IMG/VR virus record: IMGVR_UViG_3300031658_000099
Coordinates: 1-26,235 of that record
DNA: 26,235 bases
Source: a virus
Direction: 5' to 3' (one strand)
Shown one piece after another: positions 15,148-23,119 of the stretch (position 1 is its first letter; every line of letters begins with the position of its first letter). The notes under the pieces are model-generated. The model had not been told where the DNA came from, did no database searches, and was given only the letters and a program-made list of their open reading frames with translations. The position numbers and the translations under genes are program-made.

Positions 15148-15758
15148 ACATAATAGAACTAATAATCGATGAAGAAGCGGAACTCTACGGAGTCGACGCT
15201 TTGTCATTAGTAGAACACCCCGCTATCGAGTCCGATTGGGTAGCGATGAAGTCCCAGGAGGTTACTTTCAAAACTCAGGACGAAGAGAAACGCATCGTAA
15301 TGGGTGCGGCTCTGATTCCCGATAAACCCATTTACCGCAAAAGCGAGGAGGAAGAGTACTATGTGTACTTCTCAAAGAAAACCGTCCGACGTGCTATGGA
15401 GTTATACTTCAAAAACGGGAAACAAGCGAACGCCACCCTTGAGCATGAACACGCGCTCAACGGTTTGCACCTTGTAGAGAGTTGGATCGTCGAAGGAGAG
15501 CAAGACAAAAGCCGGATATATGGACTCGATGTCCCTGTCGGAACTTGGATGGTTTCCATGAAGGTAGAAAACGATGCTATTTGGGAGAAGTTTGTGAAAG
15601 AGGGCAGCGTCAAAGGCTTCTCAATTGAGGGCTTCTTCACCAACAAGTTCGAGATGTCTCAACAGAAGCCAATTACAAGCGATTTGGAGCTACTTACGGA
15701 CATCGAGAAAGAATTAGCACTCGATTATATAAAAAACCACCTCACGAGTAAGGATTGA
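15144..15758 (+). CDS. XkdF-like prohead protease
   Basis: The 204-residue protein matches the XkdF-like serine protease family: EEKRIVMGAALIPDKPIYR, YYVYFSKKTVRRAMELYF, TLEHEH at 99-103, LVESWIVE, YGLDVPVGTWMVSMKV, and GSVKGFSIEGFF with Ser160. His101 or His103 and Ser160 are the likely catalytic pair. The enzyme would trim scaffold or capsid during head maturation. It lies directly before the scaffold-like and capsid genes, as expected. It overlaps the tape-measure gene by ATGA, so head genes follow tail genes with no break. Confidence 0.85.
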   Translation: MNIIELIIDEEAELYGVDALSLVEHPAIESDWVAMKSQEVTFKTQDEEKRIVMGAALIPDKPIYRKSEEEEYYVYFSKKTVRRAMELYFKNGKQANATLEHEHALNGLHLVESWIVEGEQDKSRIYGLDVPVGTWMVSMKVENDAIWEKFVKEGSVKGFSIEGFFTNKFEMSQQKPITSDLELLTDIEKELALDYIKNHLTSKD

Positions 15759-15793
15759 CCCTCTAAAATCGTTATTAATACAAATCCGAGAAG

Positions 15794-16360
15794 ATGAATC
15801 TAAAAGAACGCATCTCCGACCTCTTCGAAAAGTACAGCGTAGAACTCGCCGTCGAAGAAAAGGAGGAACAAGTATCGCTGATGGCAACCGCCATCCTAGA
15901 AAGCGGTCAGGAAATCATGACAGACGCAGACGCTTTTGCTGTCGGTGTCGCTGTTTTCGTACAAAATGACGAGAACGAACGAATCCCTCTTCCAGATGGA
16001 GAGTACCAACTCGAAGACGGCTCTTTGCTCGTTGTCGCTGAAGGTACTGTCTCTGAGATAAAAGACGCTGAAGCTCCCGCTGGAGAAGTGGTTGAAGAAG
16101 AAGTCGAAGAAGTCGAGGCATCCGTTGACATGATCACTCGTGAAGATGTCGCTTCTATGATTGCTGACGCAGTCTCTGAAGCAAAGAAGGAATTCTCTTC
16201 TCAGATTGAGGAACGTGATAACAAAATCACCGAACTCAGCAAACAAACCACCAAGACAATCTCTCGCGCTCCCAAAATGGAAGTTGCGAAGGCTGTCGAC
16301 CTTTCTAAGTTATCAATCAAGGAGCGCGTTGCCGCAATCCACAATCAATTCTCTCTATAA
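15794..16360 (+). CDS. Scaffold-like capsid assembly protein
   Basis: The 188-residue acidic protein contains MATAILESGQEIMTDADAFAVG, LPDGEYQLEDGSLLVVAEGT and EIKDAEAP. A long Glu-rich stretch and then a coiled-coil (VSEAKKEFSSQIEERDNKITEL) follow. Position between the protease and major capsid genes and the coiled-coil C-terminus fit a capsid scaffold or assembly factor. The LxDGxxI and DGEYxLEDG segments recur, as I recall, in scaffold proteins of Bacteroidota phages. A gap of 35 bases separates it from the protease gene; its stop overlaps the capsid start as TAATG. Confidence 0.7.
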   Translation: MNLKERISDLFEKYSVELAVEEKEEQVSLMATAILESGQEIMTDADAFAVGVAVFVQNDENERIPLPDGEYQLEDGSLLVVAEGTVSEIKDAEAPAGEVVEEEVEEVEASVDMITREDVASMIADAVSEAKKEFSSQIEERDNKITELSKQTTKTISRAPKMEVAKAVDLSKLSIKERVAAIHNQFSL

Positions 16361-17289
16361 TGGCTAACGCTACAGTTGGAGTCGGCACGTATGCCGGCGA
16401 AGCGGCACGTCCTTACGTCGCTGCTGCGGTTTTGTCTGCTGACACTATCGCAAATGGTTATATTTCTGTACTTGAAAACGTACATTCAAAAGCAGTTTTG
16501 CGCAAGTTCTCCGGAGCTGCAATTCAGTTGAATGCCGACTGCGCGTTCACGACTCCGAGTTCTGACCAATTAACTTTGGGCGAAGCGGTTCTCGATGCTG
16601 CTGCTTTGAAAGTCAACGAGCAAGTGTGCAACGCTGACCTTCGTGCAACTTGGGAATCTGCCCAAATGCGCGGACAGTCTTCAAACGCTCCTGCTGACTT
16701 TACAACTTTCGCTGCTCAATACGTAGCTGCTAAGGTTGCTGAGGGAATCGAAAATAACATCTGGCACGGAAAGTACGACCACACGGACGGAGCTACCGGA
16801 ACGGGAACTTATCAGTCTTTCTCAGGTTTGATGGCCGCTATCGTAGCAGCTACACCGGGCGAAGAAGATACTTTCTCGGGTGCAACTACAGCAACGAACA
16901 TCTTGGCCCGAATTACTGCTTTGGCTGTGCCAAACGTAATTGCAGGAGACCCTGAAACAAAGCTCTTCATGAGCCGCGCGATGAAGCAGTTGTATTACAC
17001 AGCTCTTGCAGGAACGGCAAACCTTCCCTTCCTCGCTGAAGGCATGGCTAACTTCTTCCAAGGTTATGACATCATCACTCCTGCGGGAATGCCCGATGAC
17101 ACGTTCTTGTTTGCTCAGAAGTCGAATTTGTACTTCGGTACTAATTTGTTGACAGACCATATCAATGCTTCTGTTTTGGACTTGCAAGGTGTAACGGGTG
17201 ACGATGTGACTCGGGTCATTATGCAGTTCTCTGGCGGTTGTCAAATCGTTGACGCTGCTGCTATCGCAGTTGGTCGCCGTTCAGCCTAA
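16360..17289 (+). CDS. Major capsid protein
   Basis: The 309-residue protein is rich in Ala, Gly, Thr and small residues. It has internal segments usual for HK97-fold capsids: LENVHSKAVLRKFSGA near the N-terminus, VAAKVAEGIENNIWHGKYD in the middle, and a C-terminal FAQKSNLYFGTNLLTDHINASVLDL. It follows the protease and scaffold-like genes and is followed by a hairpin that may trim or terminate its mRNA, consistent with a highly expressed gene. Cysteines at several positions (DCAF, QVCNAD, GGCQIV) are noteworthy but not diagnostic. Assignment rests on context and overall character. Confidence 0.85.
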   Translation: MANATVGVGTYAGEAARPYVAAAVLSADTIANGYISVLENVHSKAVLRKFSGAAIQLNADCAFTTPSSDQLTLGEAVLDAAALKVNEQVCNADLRATWESAQMRGQSSNAPADFTTFAAQYVAAKVAEGIENNIWHGKYDHTDGATGTGTYQSFSGLMAAIVAATPGEEDTFSGATTATNILARITALAVPNVIAGDPETKLFMSRAMKQLYYTALAGTANLPFLAEGMANFFQGYDIITPAGMPDDTFLFAQKSNLYFGTNLLTDHINASVLDLQGVTGDDVTRVIMQFSGGCQIVDAAAIAVGRRSA

Positions 17290-17297
17290 TTTAATTG

Positions 17298-17327
17298 GGG
17301 AGGGGCTTTAAATCCCTCCCTTTAATT
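17298..17327 (+). terminator. Hairpin after the major capsid gene (possible partial terminator)
   Basis: GGGAGGG at 17298-17304 pairs with CCCTCCC at 17314-17320 around a 9-base loop, followed by the weak T tract TTTAATT. It probably gives partial termination or 3'-end protection, since genes continue on the same strand. Confidence 0.7.
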
Positions 17328-17337
17328 CCTCTATCAC

Positions 17338-17859
17338 ATGGCTTGTACATTAACAATCAACGGCAGGGCGTTTCCCTGTAAGGATAAAATCGGAGGAATC
17401 AAGCGCGTTTGGATCAAAGCGTTTGACTCAACGGATTGGGGGACTATTACGGCGGGCGTAGTTGCTGCGGCAGGTGCTATCACGGTGTTTGGTTTCGAAC
17501 TCACAAAGAACTCAGGTTCATTCCAGCAAGCGGTGAACGCTTCAATGGAGAACGGAGTTGTTTTCTACTCTCAAGTTCTTGAGATGACAATGCCCAACTT
17601 ACTTGCGACAGACAACGTAGAAGTTGCCGACTTGCTTAAGGGGCGTTTGACTATCATCGTTCAAGATGTCAACGACAATTATTTCGCGATGGGTCACACT
17701 CAAGGAGCTGAGGCTTCAGGAGGTACTATCGGAACGGGAACAGCAAAAGGAGACCTCAACGGGTATCAATTGCAGTTTACCGCAGAAGAAGTTATTCCGG
17801 CTCCATTTGTTGCCGCTGACGATTCCCATATCACGTTCACGGCAGGGGTTACTCCTTGA
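17338..17859 (+). CDS. Major tail (tube) protein-like
   Basis: The 173-residue protein begins MACTLTINGRAFPCKDKIGGIKRVWI, with later FELTKNSGSFQQAVNASMEN, VFYSQVLEM and LLKGRLTIIVQDVNDNYFAMG, then a GDLNGYQLQFTAEEVIPAPF stretch. This order matches a tail-tube-like family recalled from Bacteroidota phages (GR..PCKD.IGGIK ... ENG..F..QVL ... GR..IIV.D.N.N....G). It is flanked by two hairpins, as is common for very abundant structural proteins. It is unusual that it sits between capsid and portal genes rather than beside the chaperone or tape measure. Confidence 0.65.
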   Translation: MACTLTINGRAFPCKDKIGGIKRVWIKAFDSTDWGTITAGVVAAAGAITVFGFELTKNSGSFQQAVNASMENGVVFYSQVLEMTMPNLLATDNVEVADLLKGRLTIIVQDVNDNYFAMGHTQGAEASGGTIGTGTAKGDLNGYQLQFTAEEVIPAPFVAADDSHITFTAGVTP

Positions 17860-17889
17860 TTCTGTTTTTTTGGTTAGGTTTAAAAGAGG

Positions 17890-17919
17890 GGGAGGGCATT
17901 ACGTCCTCTCCCTTTTAGT
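17890..17919 (+). terminator. Hairpin after the tail-tube-like gene
   Basis: GGGAGGG at 17890-17896 pairs with CTCTCCC at 17906-17912, with one G-U pair, followed by TTTTAGTT. The T tract is imperfect, so partial termination is likely. It resembles the hairpins at 17298 and 24952. Confidence 0.65.
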
Positions 17920-17929
17920 TTAAAATGAA

Positions 17930-18334
17930 ATGATACATCTCAATCCCAACTCAGCCACCGAGCAGACTGTCTATCTGACTCTTCAGGAGATGAAGAAAGA
18001 CTTCAATACGTTCGCGAATTATCTCGTACATTTCCAGAGCATGGCAAGCCGCGAAGATTACTATTTCATTGGAGATGTCGCAACAGACAATCCGAGATAT
18101 ACCGCGCTCTCTATTTTTACCAATGTAGACGATCCTAGGAACGGGAATATCCTACTAGAGGAAACGGGTCAATATTTCTATAAAGTCTACGGACAGAACT
18201 CAGCGACTAACTTAGACCCAACCGACGCAGCTGTTGTCGCACTCATCGAAGAAGGGACTCTCGATGTAACGGGAGCAGTTGGTTACAACATCCCAACCAT
18301 CGACGTTCCCGATAACGTTATTTACTATCAGTAA
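17930..18334 (+). CDS. Hypothetical structural protein (134 aa)
   Basis: The protein starts MIHLNPNSATEQTVYLTLQEM and contains YYFIGDVATDNPRYTALSIFTNV, ILLEETGQYFYKVYGQNSATNLDP and VVALIEEGTLDV. The layout (short N-terminal beta strand, a G-Y-F-Y-x-V-Y-x-Q segment, NLDP) resembles a small structural protein that sits beside tail-tube-like genes in other Bacteroidota phages. Its precise role is unknown to me; a tail or neck component is likely. It follows a hairpin and its stop overlaps the portal start (TAATG). Confidence 0.6.
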   Translation: MIHLNPNSATEQTVYLTLQEMKKDFNTFANYLVHFQSMASREDYYFIGDVATDNPRYTALSIFTNVDDPRNGNILLEETGQYFYKVYGQNSATNLDPTDAAVVALIEEGTLDVTGAVGYNIPTIDVPDNVIYYQ

Positions 18335-20136
18335 TGGACATTTTAAAACTCAGCCAATATCAAGAGAGGAGTTACGCGGAAAGCGCAAACTCTAAAGGCT
18401 TCGTGAACTACGGAGACGACAACCTCTTCCCGCAATACCTCATTGACCTCTTTCACTCGTCGTCTACTCATAACGCTTTGACGACTACCATTGCCACAAT
18501 GGTCTTCGGAGAGGGTTTTGATGCTACAACCTTGGACGGTCGTTTGGCATTCGACCAATGGAATCTCAACGACGAGCTTCGCAAGGCTTGTGTAGACTTT
18601 CAGATTCAAGGCGGGTTTGCTCTCGAAGTGAACTGGTCACTCGATAGAACCACCATCGCTAACGTCTCGCATTTGCCGTTTGAGAATATCAGATCGGGCT
18701 TTGTAAATGAAGACGAAAAGGTCGATTACTACTACTATTCCAAAGACTGGAGCAAGAAGACGGAGGAGGTGGACGAGATATGCACCTTCGACCCTGAAAG
18801 GAATATCGACCACCCTACGCAGATATTTTATGTAAAGCCGTTTTCACCCGGCTCTTTCTACTATCCAAAACCTTGCTACACGGGTTCAATTGACTATATT
18901 GAGCTTGATAAGGAGATAGGTAAGTATCACATTTCCAACATGTTAAACGGAATGAGCCCCTCTTTTAGCATCCACTTCAAAAATGGTATACCGCCACAAG
19001 AGGAGAGAAACCGCATCCGAATGGATATCGAGCGCCAAATGTCGGGAGCGAGTAACGCGGGGAAGTTCATCGTGACGTATTCAGACGATCCCGAAAGGAA
19101 GCCAGACTTTGAACCGTTCCAATTGTCCGACGCTCACAATCAATACCAATTCCTTTCGGAAGAATGCACCGCCAAGATTATGGTCGGGCATAGGGTAACG
19201 AACCCGCAAATGTTTGGGGTTGCTGTACCGGGTAAGCTTGGAGGCGGTGGAGAGCTTGCAGAATCTGCGGCTTTATTTGAACAGAATGTAATTGCACCAA
19301 ATACCGAAGTAGTTGCTTCAACGATACAAACGCTTATGAGGGCTTCAAATATCGACACGACTATTATCCCGCTTGGAGCTATGGTTGAAGAGGCAAACGT
19401 TACGCAGTCGTATACGGGTATTCAAATATCTGCTGCGTTGGATGTGATTTCCAAAGTAGGAACGGGAGAGCTTACCAAAGCACAGGCAACACAGTTGCTT
19501 GTTTCAATGCTTGGGTTTGGAATCGACCAAGCGACTGCACTCTTTAAATCTGAACTAAATCTCTCAAGTGATGAAGTAAACCTTGACGGAGCTTGGGAAC
19601 ACCTCGACGCATTAGGAGAGGATATAAGCGACGATTGGGAGTTAATAGACGAAAGCCCTGTTGATTACGAGACGGAAGCCGTTAAGGATGCTCTATGGGC
19701 GTTTGCAAGCGTTCCTTCATCCAATCCTAACGGCAAGAGCGAGCAGGACACCGAAATTATCAAGGTGCGTTATGTGTATTCTCCTAAATCGGTACAAGAT
19801 GACTCGCGGTCTTTCTGCAAAAAGATGGTCGCAGCGAGTAAAGTCTACCGAAAGGAAGACATAGAAGCGGCATCCCTTCGAGCAGTAAATCCGGGGCTAG
19901 GTCGCTCAGGCTCAGACACTTACGATTTATTTTTGTGGAAAGGAGGCGCACGATGCCACCATTTTTGGTCTCGTCAAACGTACCTCAAGAAGACAAACAA
20001 GAAGATATCAGTTAACCAAGCGAAGAAACTGATACGAGAAGCGGGGGTTGATGCTAAAAGATTGCCCACAAACTCGCCCAAAGTCGCACAACGTCCCATC
20101 GATATGCCGAATGAAGGCTTCGTAAACCCACAATAA
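18334..20136 (+). CDS. Portal protein with C-terminal Cys/His extension
   Basis: The first 400 residues look like a phage portal: NYGDDNLFPQYLIDLFHSSSTHNALTTTI, GEGFD, an IQGGFALEVNW segment, and MFGVAVPGKLGGGGELAESAALFEQN. Portals form the dodecameric DNA channel at one head vertex. After an acidic linker the C-terminal part (about 470-600) has RYVYSPKSVQDDSRSFCKKM, KVYRKEDIEAAS and WKGGARCHHFWSRQTYL, a separate domain with Cys and His residues that could bind metal. I recall this domain attached to portals in Bacteroidota phages, but its function is not known to me. The portal follows the capsid here instead of the terminase. Confidence 0.85.
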   Translation: MDILKLSQYQERSYAESANSKGFVNYGDDNLFPQYLIDLFHSSSTHNALTTTIATMVFGEGFDATTLDGRLAFDQWNLNDELRKACVDFQIQGGFALEVNWSLDRTTIANVSHLPFENIRSGFVNEDEKVDYYYYSKDWSKKTEEVDEICTFDPERNIDHPTQIFYVKPFSPGSFYYPKPCYTGSIDYIELDKEIGKYHISNMLNGMSPSFSIHFKNGIPPQEERNRIRMDIERQMSGASNAGKFIVTYSDDPERKPDFEPFQLSDAHNQYQFLSEECTAKIMVGHRVTNPQMFGVAVPGKLGGGGELAESAALFEQNVIAPNTEVVASTIQTLMRASNIDTTIIPLGAMVEEANVTQSYTGIQISAALDVISKVGTGELTKAQATQLLVSMLGFGIDQATALFKSELNLSSDEVNLDGAWEHLDALGEDISDDWELIDESPVDYETEAVKDALWAFASVPSSNPNGKSEQDTEIIKVRYVYSPKSVQDDSRSFCKKMVAASKVYRKEDIEAASLRAVNPGLGRSGSDTYDLFLWKGGARCHHFWSRQTYLKKTNKKISVNQAKKLIREAGVDAKRLPTNSPKVAQRPIDMPNEGFVNPQ

Positions 20137-20702
20137 TGGCACTAACAGCAGAAGTACTCTTCGTGAATCCCGATTATATTAAGCGGATCACCAATATAAA
20201 CGCAAGTGTAGAAGACTCTTACCTCGTTCCGTCCGTTATTTTGGCTCAAGACAAGTACATTCAACTCTATTTAGGCACGGATTTACTCGAAAAGCTAAAG
20301 ACTGAGGTCACTCAGGTAGGAGGGCCGACAGGAAACTACGCCACCCTTCTCGATAACTACGTCCGAAAAGCAACGCTTTGGTGGACGATGGTTGACCTTA
20401 TGCCTTCGCTCTATGTTAAGATTGACAACGGCGGGCTTGCTATCCGAGTATCTGAGGATACAACGGGAATCTCTCCCGATGATTTACACCGAGAAACAGA
20501 ACGCGCACGAACCAACGCACAGTTCTACACGTTTCGGCTATACAAATACCTCTGTAGCAACTCCTCGCTCTTTCCAGAGTACTCATCGAATACTGGAGCG
20601 GATATGCTTCCGCAACCTGCGGACTATTATCAAAGCGGCTTGAGTATCTCACGAGGTGGAGGCGGTACGGAGTCCGTTGATTTACGTTATCTCTTCAAAT
20701 GA
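20136..20702 (+). CDS. Head-tail connector / neck protein
   Basis: The 188-residue helical protein begins LFVNPDYIKRITNINASVEDSYLVPSV and contains ILAQDKYIQLYLGTDLLEKL, a W-rich helix (RKATLWWTMVDLMPSL) and LHRETERARTNAQFYTFRLYKYL. This fits the connector (gp6/gp15-like) proteins that follow the portal and that in Bacteroidota phages often carry a helical core like this one. Its TAATG start overlaps the portal stop. Only 45 bases separate it from the first lysis-region gene. Confidence 0.65.
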   Translation: MALTAEVLFVNPDYIKRITNINASVEDSYLVPSVILAQDKYIQLYLGTDLLEKLKTEVTQVGGPTGNYATLLDNYVRKATLWWTMVDLMPSLYVKIDNGGLAIRVSEDTTGISPDDLHRETERARTNAQFYTFRLYKYLCSNSSLFPEYSSNTGADMLPQPADYYQSGLSISRGGGGTESVDLRYLFK

Positions 20703-20747
20703 GAAACAGTAGGAAAAAAAATATAACCCTTTTGAAAAAGTTTCTTG

Positions 20748-20948
20748 ATGATTTCAATCGAAACAATACTAACAATACTCCCAAGCCTTCTGGCGATCAT
20801 AGCGGTATGGGTAAATCTCAACCGCGACCTTGAAAAGTTGAAGGGTCGCGTTATCCGGGTGGAGAACGACAAAGACGAACTGAAACAGATGATGAAAGAA
20901 GTCATTGAATCAGTTCACAAAATTGAACTCTTACTCGCAAAGCGATGA
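20748..20948 (+). CDS. Small membrane/coiled-coil protein (66 aa), possible lysis accessory
   Basis: ATG at 20748 is chosen over a TTG three bases earlier. The product has an N-terminal hydrophobic helix (ISIETILTILPSLLAIIAVWV, residues about 2-22). A charged coiled-coil follows (DLEKLKGRVIRVENDKDELK). This shape resembles XhlA-like haemolysin/lysis accessory proteins, though in those the membrane segment is usually at the C-terminus. It sits directly before the endolysin (ATGA overlap) with the holin nearby, so a role in lysis is plausible but unproven. Confidence 0.6.
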   Translation: MISIETILTILPSLLAIIAVWVNLNRDLEKLKGRVIRVENDKDELKQMMKEVIESVHKIELLLAKR

Positions 20949-21313
20949 GGTACTTTAAGCTAGAAGAATTTGAGTCACCTGACGAGCCGGGAACGGGGTG
21001 CATGATGTGTCCCGATTTCTTAGAGCTACTCGATGAGAGCAGAGATTACGCGGGGATTCCGTATGTGATAACGAGCGGTTTTAGAACTGTTGAATACAAT
21101 CGCGAGCTCATAGAGCAGGGATACAGCGCATCGAGGAACAGCACACACCTCATCGGATTGGCTGCCGATATACGCATTCGAAACTCCTCCGAGCGTTGGA
21201 TTATCCTTGACGCTCTTCTTGAAGTCGGCATAACGAGGATAGGAATCGGAGACGGCTTCATTCATTGTGATGCTGATCCAATGAAAGAGAACCATATCAT
21301 TTGGACATATTAA
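20945..21313 (+). CDS. M15-family endolysin (peptidoglycan peptidase)
   Basis: The 122-residue protein matches the M15 zinc peptidase family. It has ITSGFRT at 42-48, STHLIGLAADI with likely zinc ligands His68 and Asp75, and GFIHCDAD with His107 and catalytic Asp109. Such enzymes cut peptide crosslinks of peptidoglycan (L-Ala-D-Glu or D-Ala-D-Ala type), here to release phage from the periplasm. There is no signal peptide, so it depends on the holin encoded 0.7 kb downstream. It starts in an ATGA overlap with the preceding small gene. Confidence 0.85.
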   Translation: MRYFKLEEFESPDEPGTGCMMCPDFLELLDESRDYAGIPYVITSGFRTVEYNRELIEQGYSASRNSTHLIGLAADIRIRNSSERWIILDALLEVGITRIGIGDGFIHCDADPMKENHIIWTY

Positions 21314-21325
21314 ACCCCTGAAAAG

Positions 21326-22036
21326 ATGTCGCAGTTTCGCCCCCGTTTAAGTCAGCAACAATACAAAGCTCTCGAAAACCTACGGGCAAATGAGCGGAGA
21401 CTGCTTGTCATAGGGGATTTGCATCTCCCATTTTCTTTACAAGGTTATTTGGAGCATTGCTTGGACACCTACGAGCGTTTTAACTGCAATCAGGTTATAT
21501 TCATTGGTGATATTCTTGACAATCATTATAGCAGCTATCACGAGACCGACCCCAACGGGATGGGAGGAGGCTACGAACTCAAGCAAGCCATCAAGCACGT
21601 TCAAAAATGGGCTGAGGCTTTTCCTGTGGCTGATGTGATCATCGGCAACCATGACCGGTTAATCATGCGCAAGGCGTTCAGCTCCTCCGTGCCGAAGGAA
21701 TGGATAAAGGACTACAACGATGTACTGGGTACTTCATGGAATTGGGTAGAGCGCATTGAATACGACGGGGTGCAATACTGCCACGGCGAAGGAGGAACAG
21801 CCCGCACGAAGGCAAAGAACGATATGCAGTCCACCGTCCAAGGTCATATACATACACAAGCTTATGTGGAGTGGATGGTTGGAAACAACTCAAAGATTTT
21901 TGGCATGCAAGTCGGCGCAGGATTATGCCGGGACGCTTACAGTAGCGCATATGCTAAGAACTTCAAACGGCAGGCGATTGGGTGCGGGGTTGTAATTGGA
22001 GGCCACACGGCAATAAATATTTTAATGGATTTATAA
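21326..22036 (+). CDS. Calcineurin-like metallophosphoesterase
   Basis: All canonical motifs are present in order: GDLH (Asp31, His33), GDILD (Asp62), GNHD (Asn108, His109), His153 in YCHGEGG, and GHIH (His174, His176). The family hydrolyses phosphomono- or diesters using two metal ions. The substrate cannot be read from sequence; DNA ends, cyclic nucleotides or nucleotide second messengers are possible. Placement between endolysin and holin inside the late operon is unusual, since such enzymes are more often in early regions. It is 12 bases after the endolysin stop. Confidence 0.85.
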   Translation: MSQFRPRLSQQQYKALENLRANERRLLVIGDLHLPFSLQGYLEHCLDTYERFNCNQVIFIGDILDNHYSSYHETDPNGMGGGYELKQAIKHVQKWAEAFPVADVIIGNHDRLIMRKAFSSSVPKEWIKDYNDVLGTSWNWVERIEYDGVQYCHGEGGTARTKAKNDMQSTVQGHIHTQAYVEWMVGNNSKIFGMQVGAGLCRDAYSSAYAKNFKRQAIGCGVVIGGHTAINILMDL

Positions 22037-22037
22037 G

Positions 22038-22466
22038 ATGGAAAGGAAAGCACTCAAAGACACCAAGCTCGGAGCATGGTTTAGGAACAAAGCTCCACAG
22101 GTATTCGAAGCAATTGGAGAGGTCATTCCCGACGGGGGCGCACTTCAAGCGATAGGAGCGTTAATAGATGCCTCGACAGAAAGCGAAGAGGACAAGAAAC
22201 AAGCGCGGATGCTTCTCATTGAATTGGAGAACGAAGACCGAGCAAGCGCACGACAAAGAGAGGTTGATGTAACCAAGGTTACCGGAAAGCGCGACTGGAT
22301 GCAAGCCATCGTCGGTATCGCTGCAATGACTATCGGGGTTGTCATGGTCATTTGGGCGATGACGGGAATACAAGACAAGGAGGTCTTCTTCCATATACTC
22401 GGATTCGCTGAGGGTACTCTTGTGGGTCAAGTGGTGAATTATTATTTTGGATCTGCAAAAAGCTGA
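22038..22466 (+). CDS. Holin (3TM-type holin superfamily-like)
   Basis: The 142-residue protein has a charged soluble N-terminus with DRASARQREVDVTKVTGKRDWMQ. A hydrophobic segment follows (AIVGIAAMTIGVVMVIWAMTG, about 90-110), and then a second weaker one ending in VVNYYFGSAKS. The arrangement (A.QRE ... KRD ... TM ... G.VV.YYFGS) is that of the holin family found in many Gram-negative phages, which makes lesions in the inner membrane for endolysin release. It is the last gene before a strong terminator. Confidence 0.75.
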   Translation: MERKALKDTKLGAWFRNKAPQVFEAIGEVIPDGGALQAIGALIDASTESEEDKKQARMLLIELENEDRASARQREVDVTKVTGKRDWMQAIVGIAAMTIGVVMVIWAMTGIQDKEVFFHILGFAEGTLVGQVVNYYFGSAKS

Positions 22467-22516
22467 AGTATCTTTCGGAATGCTTTTTCGTTGGGCATAC
22501 CTGTTTTGTTTGGGGA

Positions 22517-22547
22517 GGGGGATTCGCAAGAGTCTCCCTTCTTTTTT
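22517..22547 (+). terminator. Rho-independent terminator of the late operon (GCAA tetraloop)
   Basis: GGGGGATTC at 22517-22525 pairs with GAGTCTCCC at 22530-22538 (nine pairs, two of them G-U), closed by a GCAA tetraloop of the stable GNRA class and followed by TTCTTTTTT. It marks the end of the structural and lysis genes. Confidence 0.9.
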
Positions 22548-22567
22548 CTCTGTTTTCTGTAAAATAG

Positions 22568-22598
22568 TTTGGTTATTAGAAAATAACATCTATATTTG
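22568..22598 (+). promoter_or_regulatory. Consensus Bacteroidota promoter (TTTG-N19-TATATTTG)
   Basis: TTTG at 22568-22571 is followed after exactly 19 bases by TATATTTG at 22591-22598, matching the -33/-7 consensus (TTG-N19-TAnnTTTG) of the Bacteroidota primary sigma factor. It lies just after the late terminator and just before an A/C-rich leader that lacks a Shine-Dalgarno sequence. It probably drives the early small-gene operon. Confidence 0.88.
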
Positions 22599-22629
22599 TG
22601 ACAGCAAAACGAAACAAACACACGCAGCC

Positions 22630-22896
22630 ATGAACAACGTAACCACAACAAAAGAGCTTAAAGGTCAATACTCAATTGAAGTGACTACTCCAAAAGGAGC
22701 AACGTACACATTTACTTTGCGTAATGAGTCAGGAATGGAAGACGTATGCAAAACAGATTTTTGGAATTTAACGACTATGGATGACTTGAACATGGACTGC
22801 TTGTCTTGGTGGCCATCTAAAAAGATTTGTCTACGCTATGTCATGCAAACGATTGATTTTGATTTCGCGGCTGCGAAATATAATCGTGAAGACTAA
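22630..22896 (+). CDS. Hypothetical small protein, cargo of cassette 2 (88 aa)
   Basis: ATG at 22630 is used because the in-frame extension upstream runs through the promoter and terminator. The protein (ELKGQYSIEVTTPKGATYTFTLR...DFWNLTTMDDLNMDCLSWWPSKKICLRYVMQTIDFDF) looks beta-rich at first and then mixed. I do not recognise it, and it does not resemble the protein in cassette 1, although promoter, leader and first codons (ATGAAC) are shared. As the first gene after a consensus early promoter, a host-takeover role is conceivable. Confidence 0.65.
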   Translation: MNNVTTTKELKGQYSIEVTTPKGATYTFTLRNESGMEDVCKTDFWNLTTMDDLNMDCLSWWPSKKICLRYVMQTIDFDFAAAKYNRED

Positions 22897-22909
22897 AAAA
22901 CTACGTTAC

Positions 22910-23119
22910 ATGAACAACGAACCCGAATGGGTTCAGCAGGTACTTGACCGCACCGAGCAAACCAAAAGCAATCTAACAAAACAAACAGATTATGGAACAC
23001 TACACAATCGAACTAGAAGACAATACTTCACTCGAAATAGAGTACGAAGTCGACGCAGGAGTCGAGGGGTCTTATCACGAAGCTCCTTCGAATGGCTTCC
23101 TCAGCATCCAATCTTGTAA
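22910..23119 (+). CDS. NEPEW short peptide, copy 2 (ATG start; 69 codons open)
   Basis: ATG at 22910 begins MNNEPEWVQQVLDRTEQTK, nearly identical to the peptide at 4791. After about residue 27 the frame runs 128 bases into the next gene out of phase, and the translation becomes Arg-rich without visible conservation. The functional part is therefore probably the first 20-30 residues, as in copy 1, which stops after 23. Silent differences between the copies support coding. Function is unknown. Confidence 0.55.
   Translation: MNNEPEWVQQVLDRTEQTKSNLTKQTDYGTLHNRTRRQYFTRNRVRSRRRSRGVLSRSSFEWLPQHPIL

Noticed and set aside
20702-20744. Inverted repeat AGAAAC/GTTTCT in the gap before the lysis region
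   Set aside because: The arms are only six bases with a 31-base spacer and no T tract; it is likely chance.
22447-22629. In-frame upstream extension of the cassette 2 gene
   Set aside because: It would have to be translated through the late terminator and the promoter. The matching ATGAAC start in cassette 1 supports 22630.
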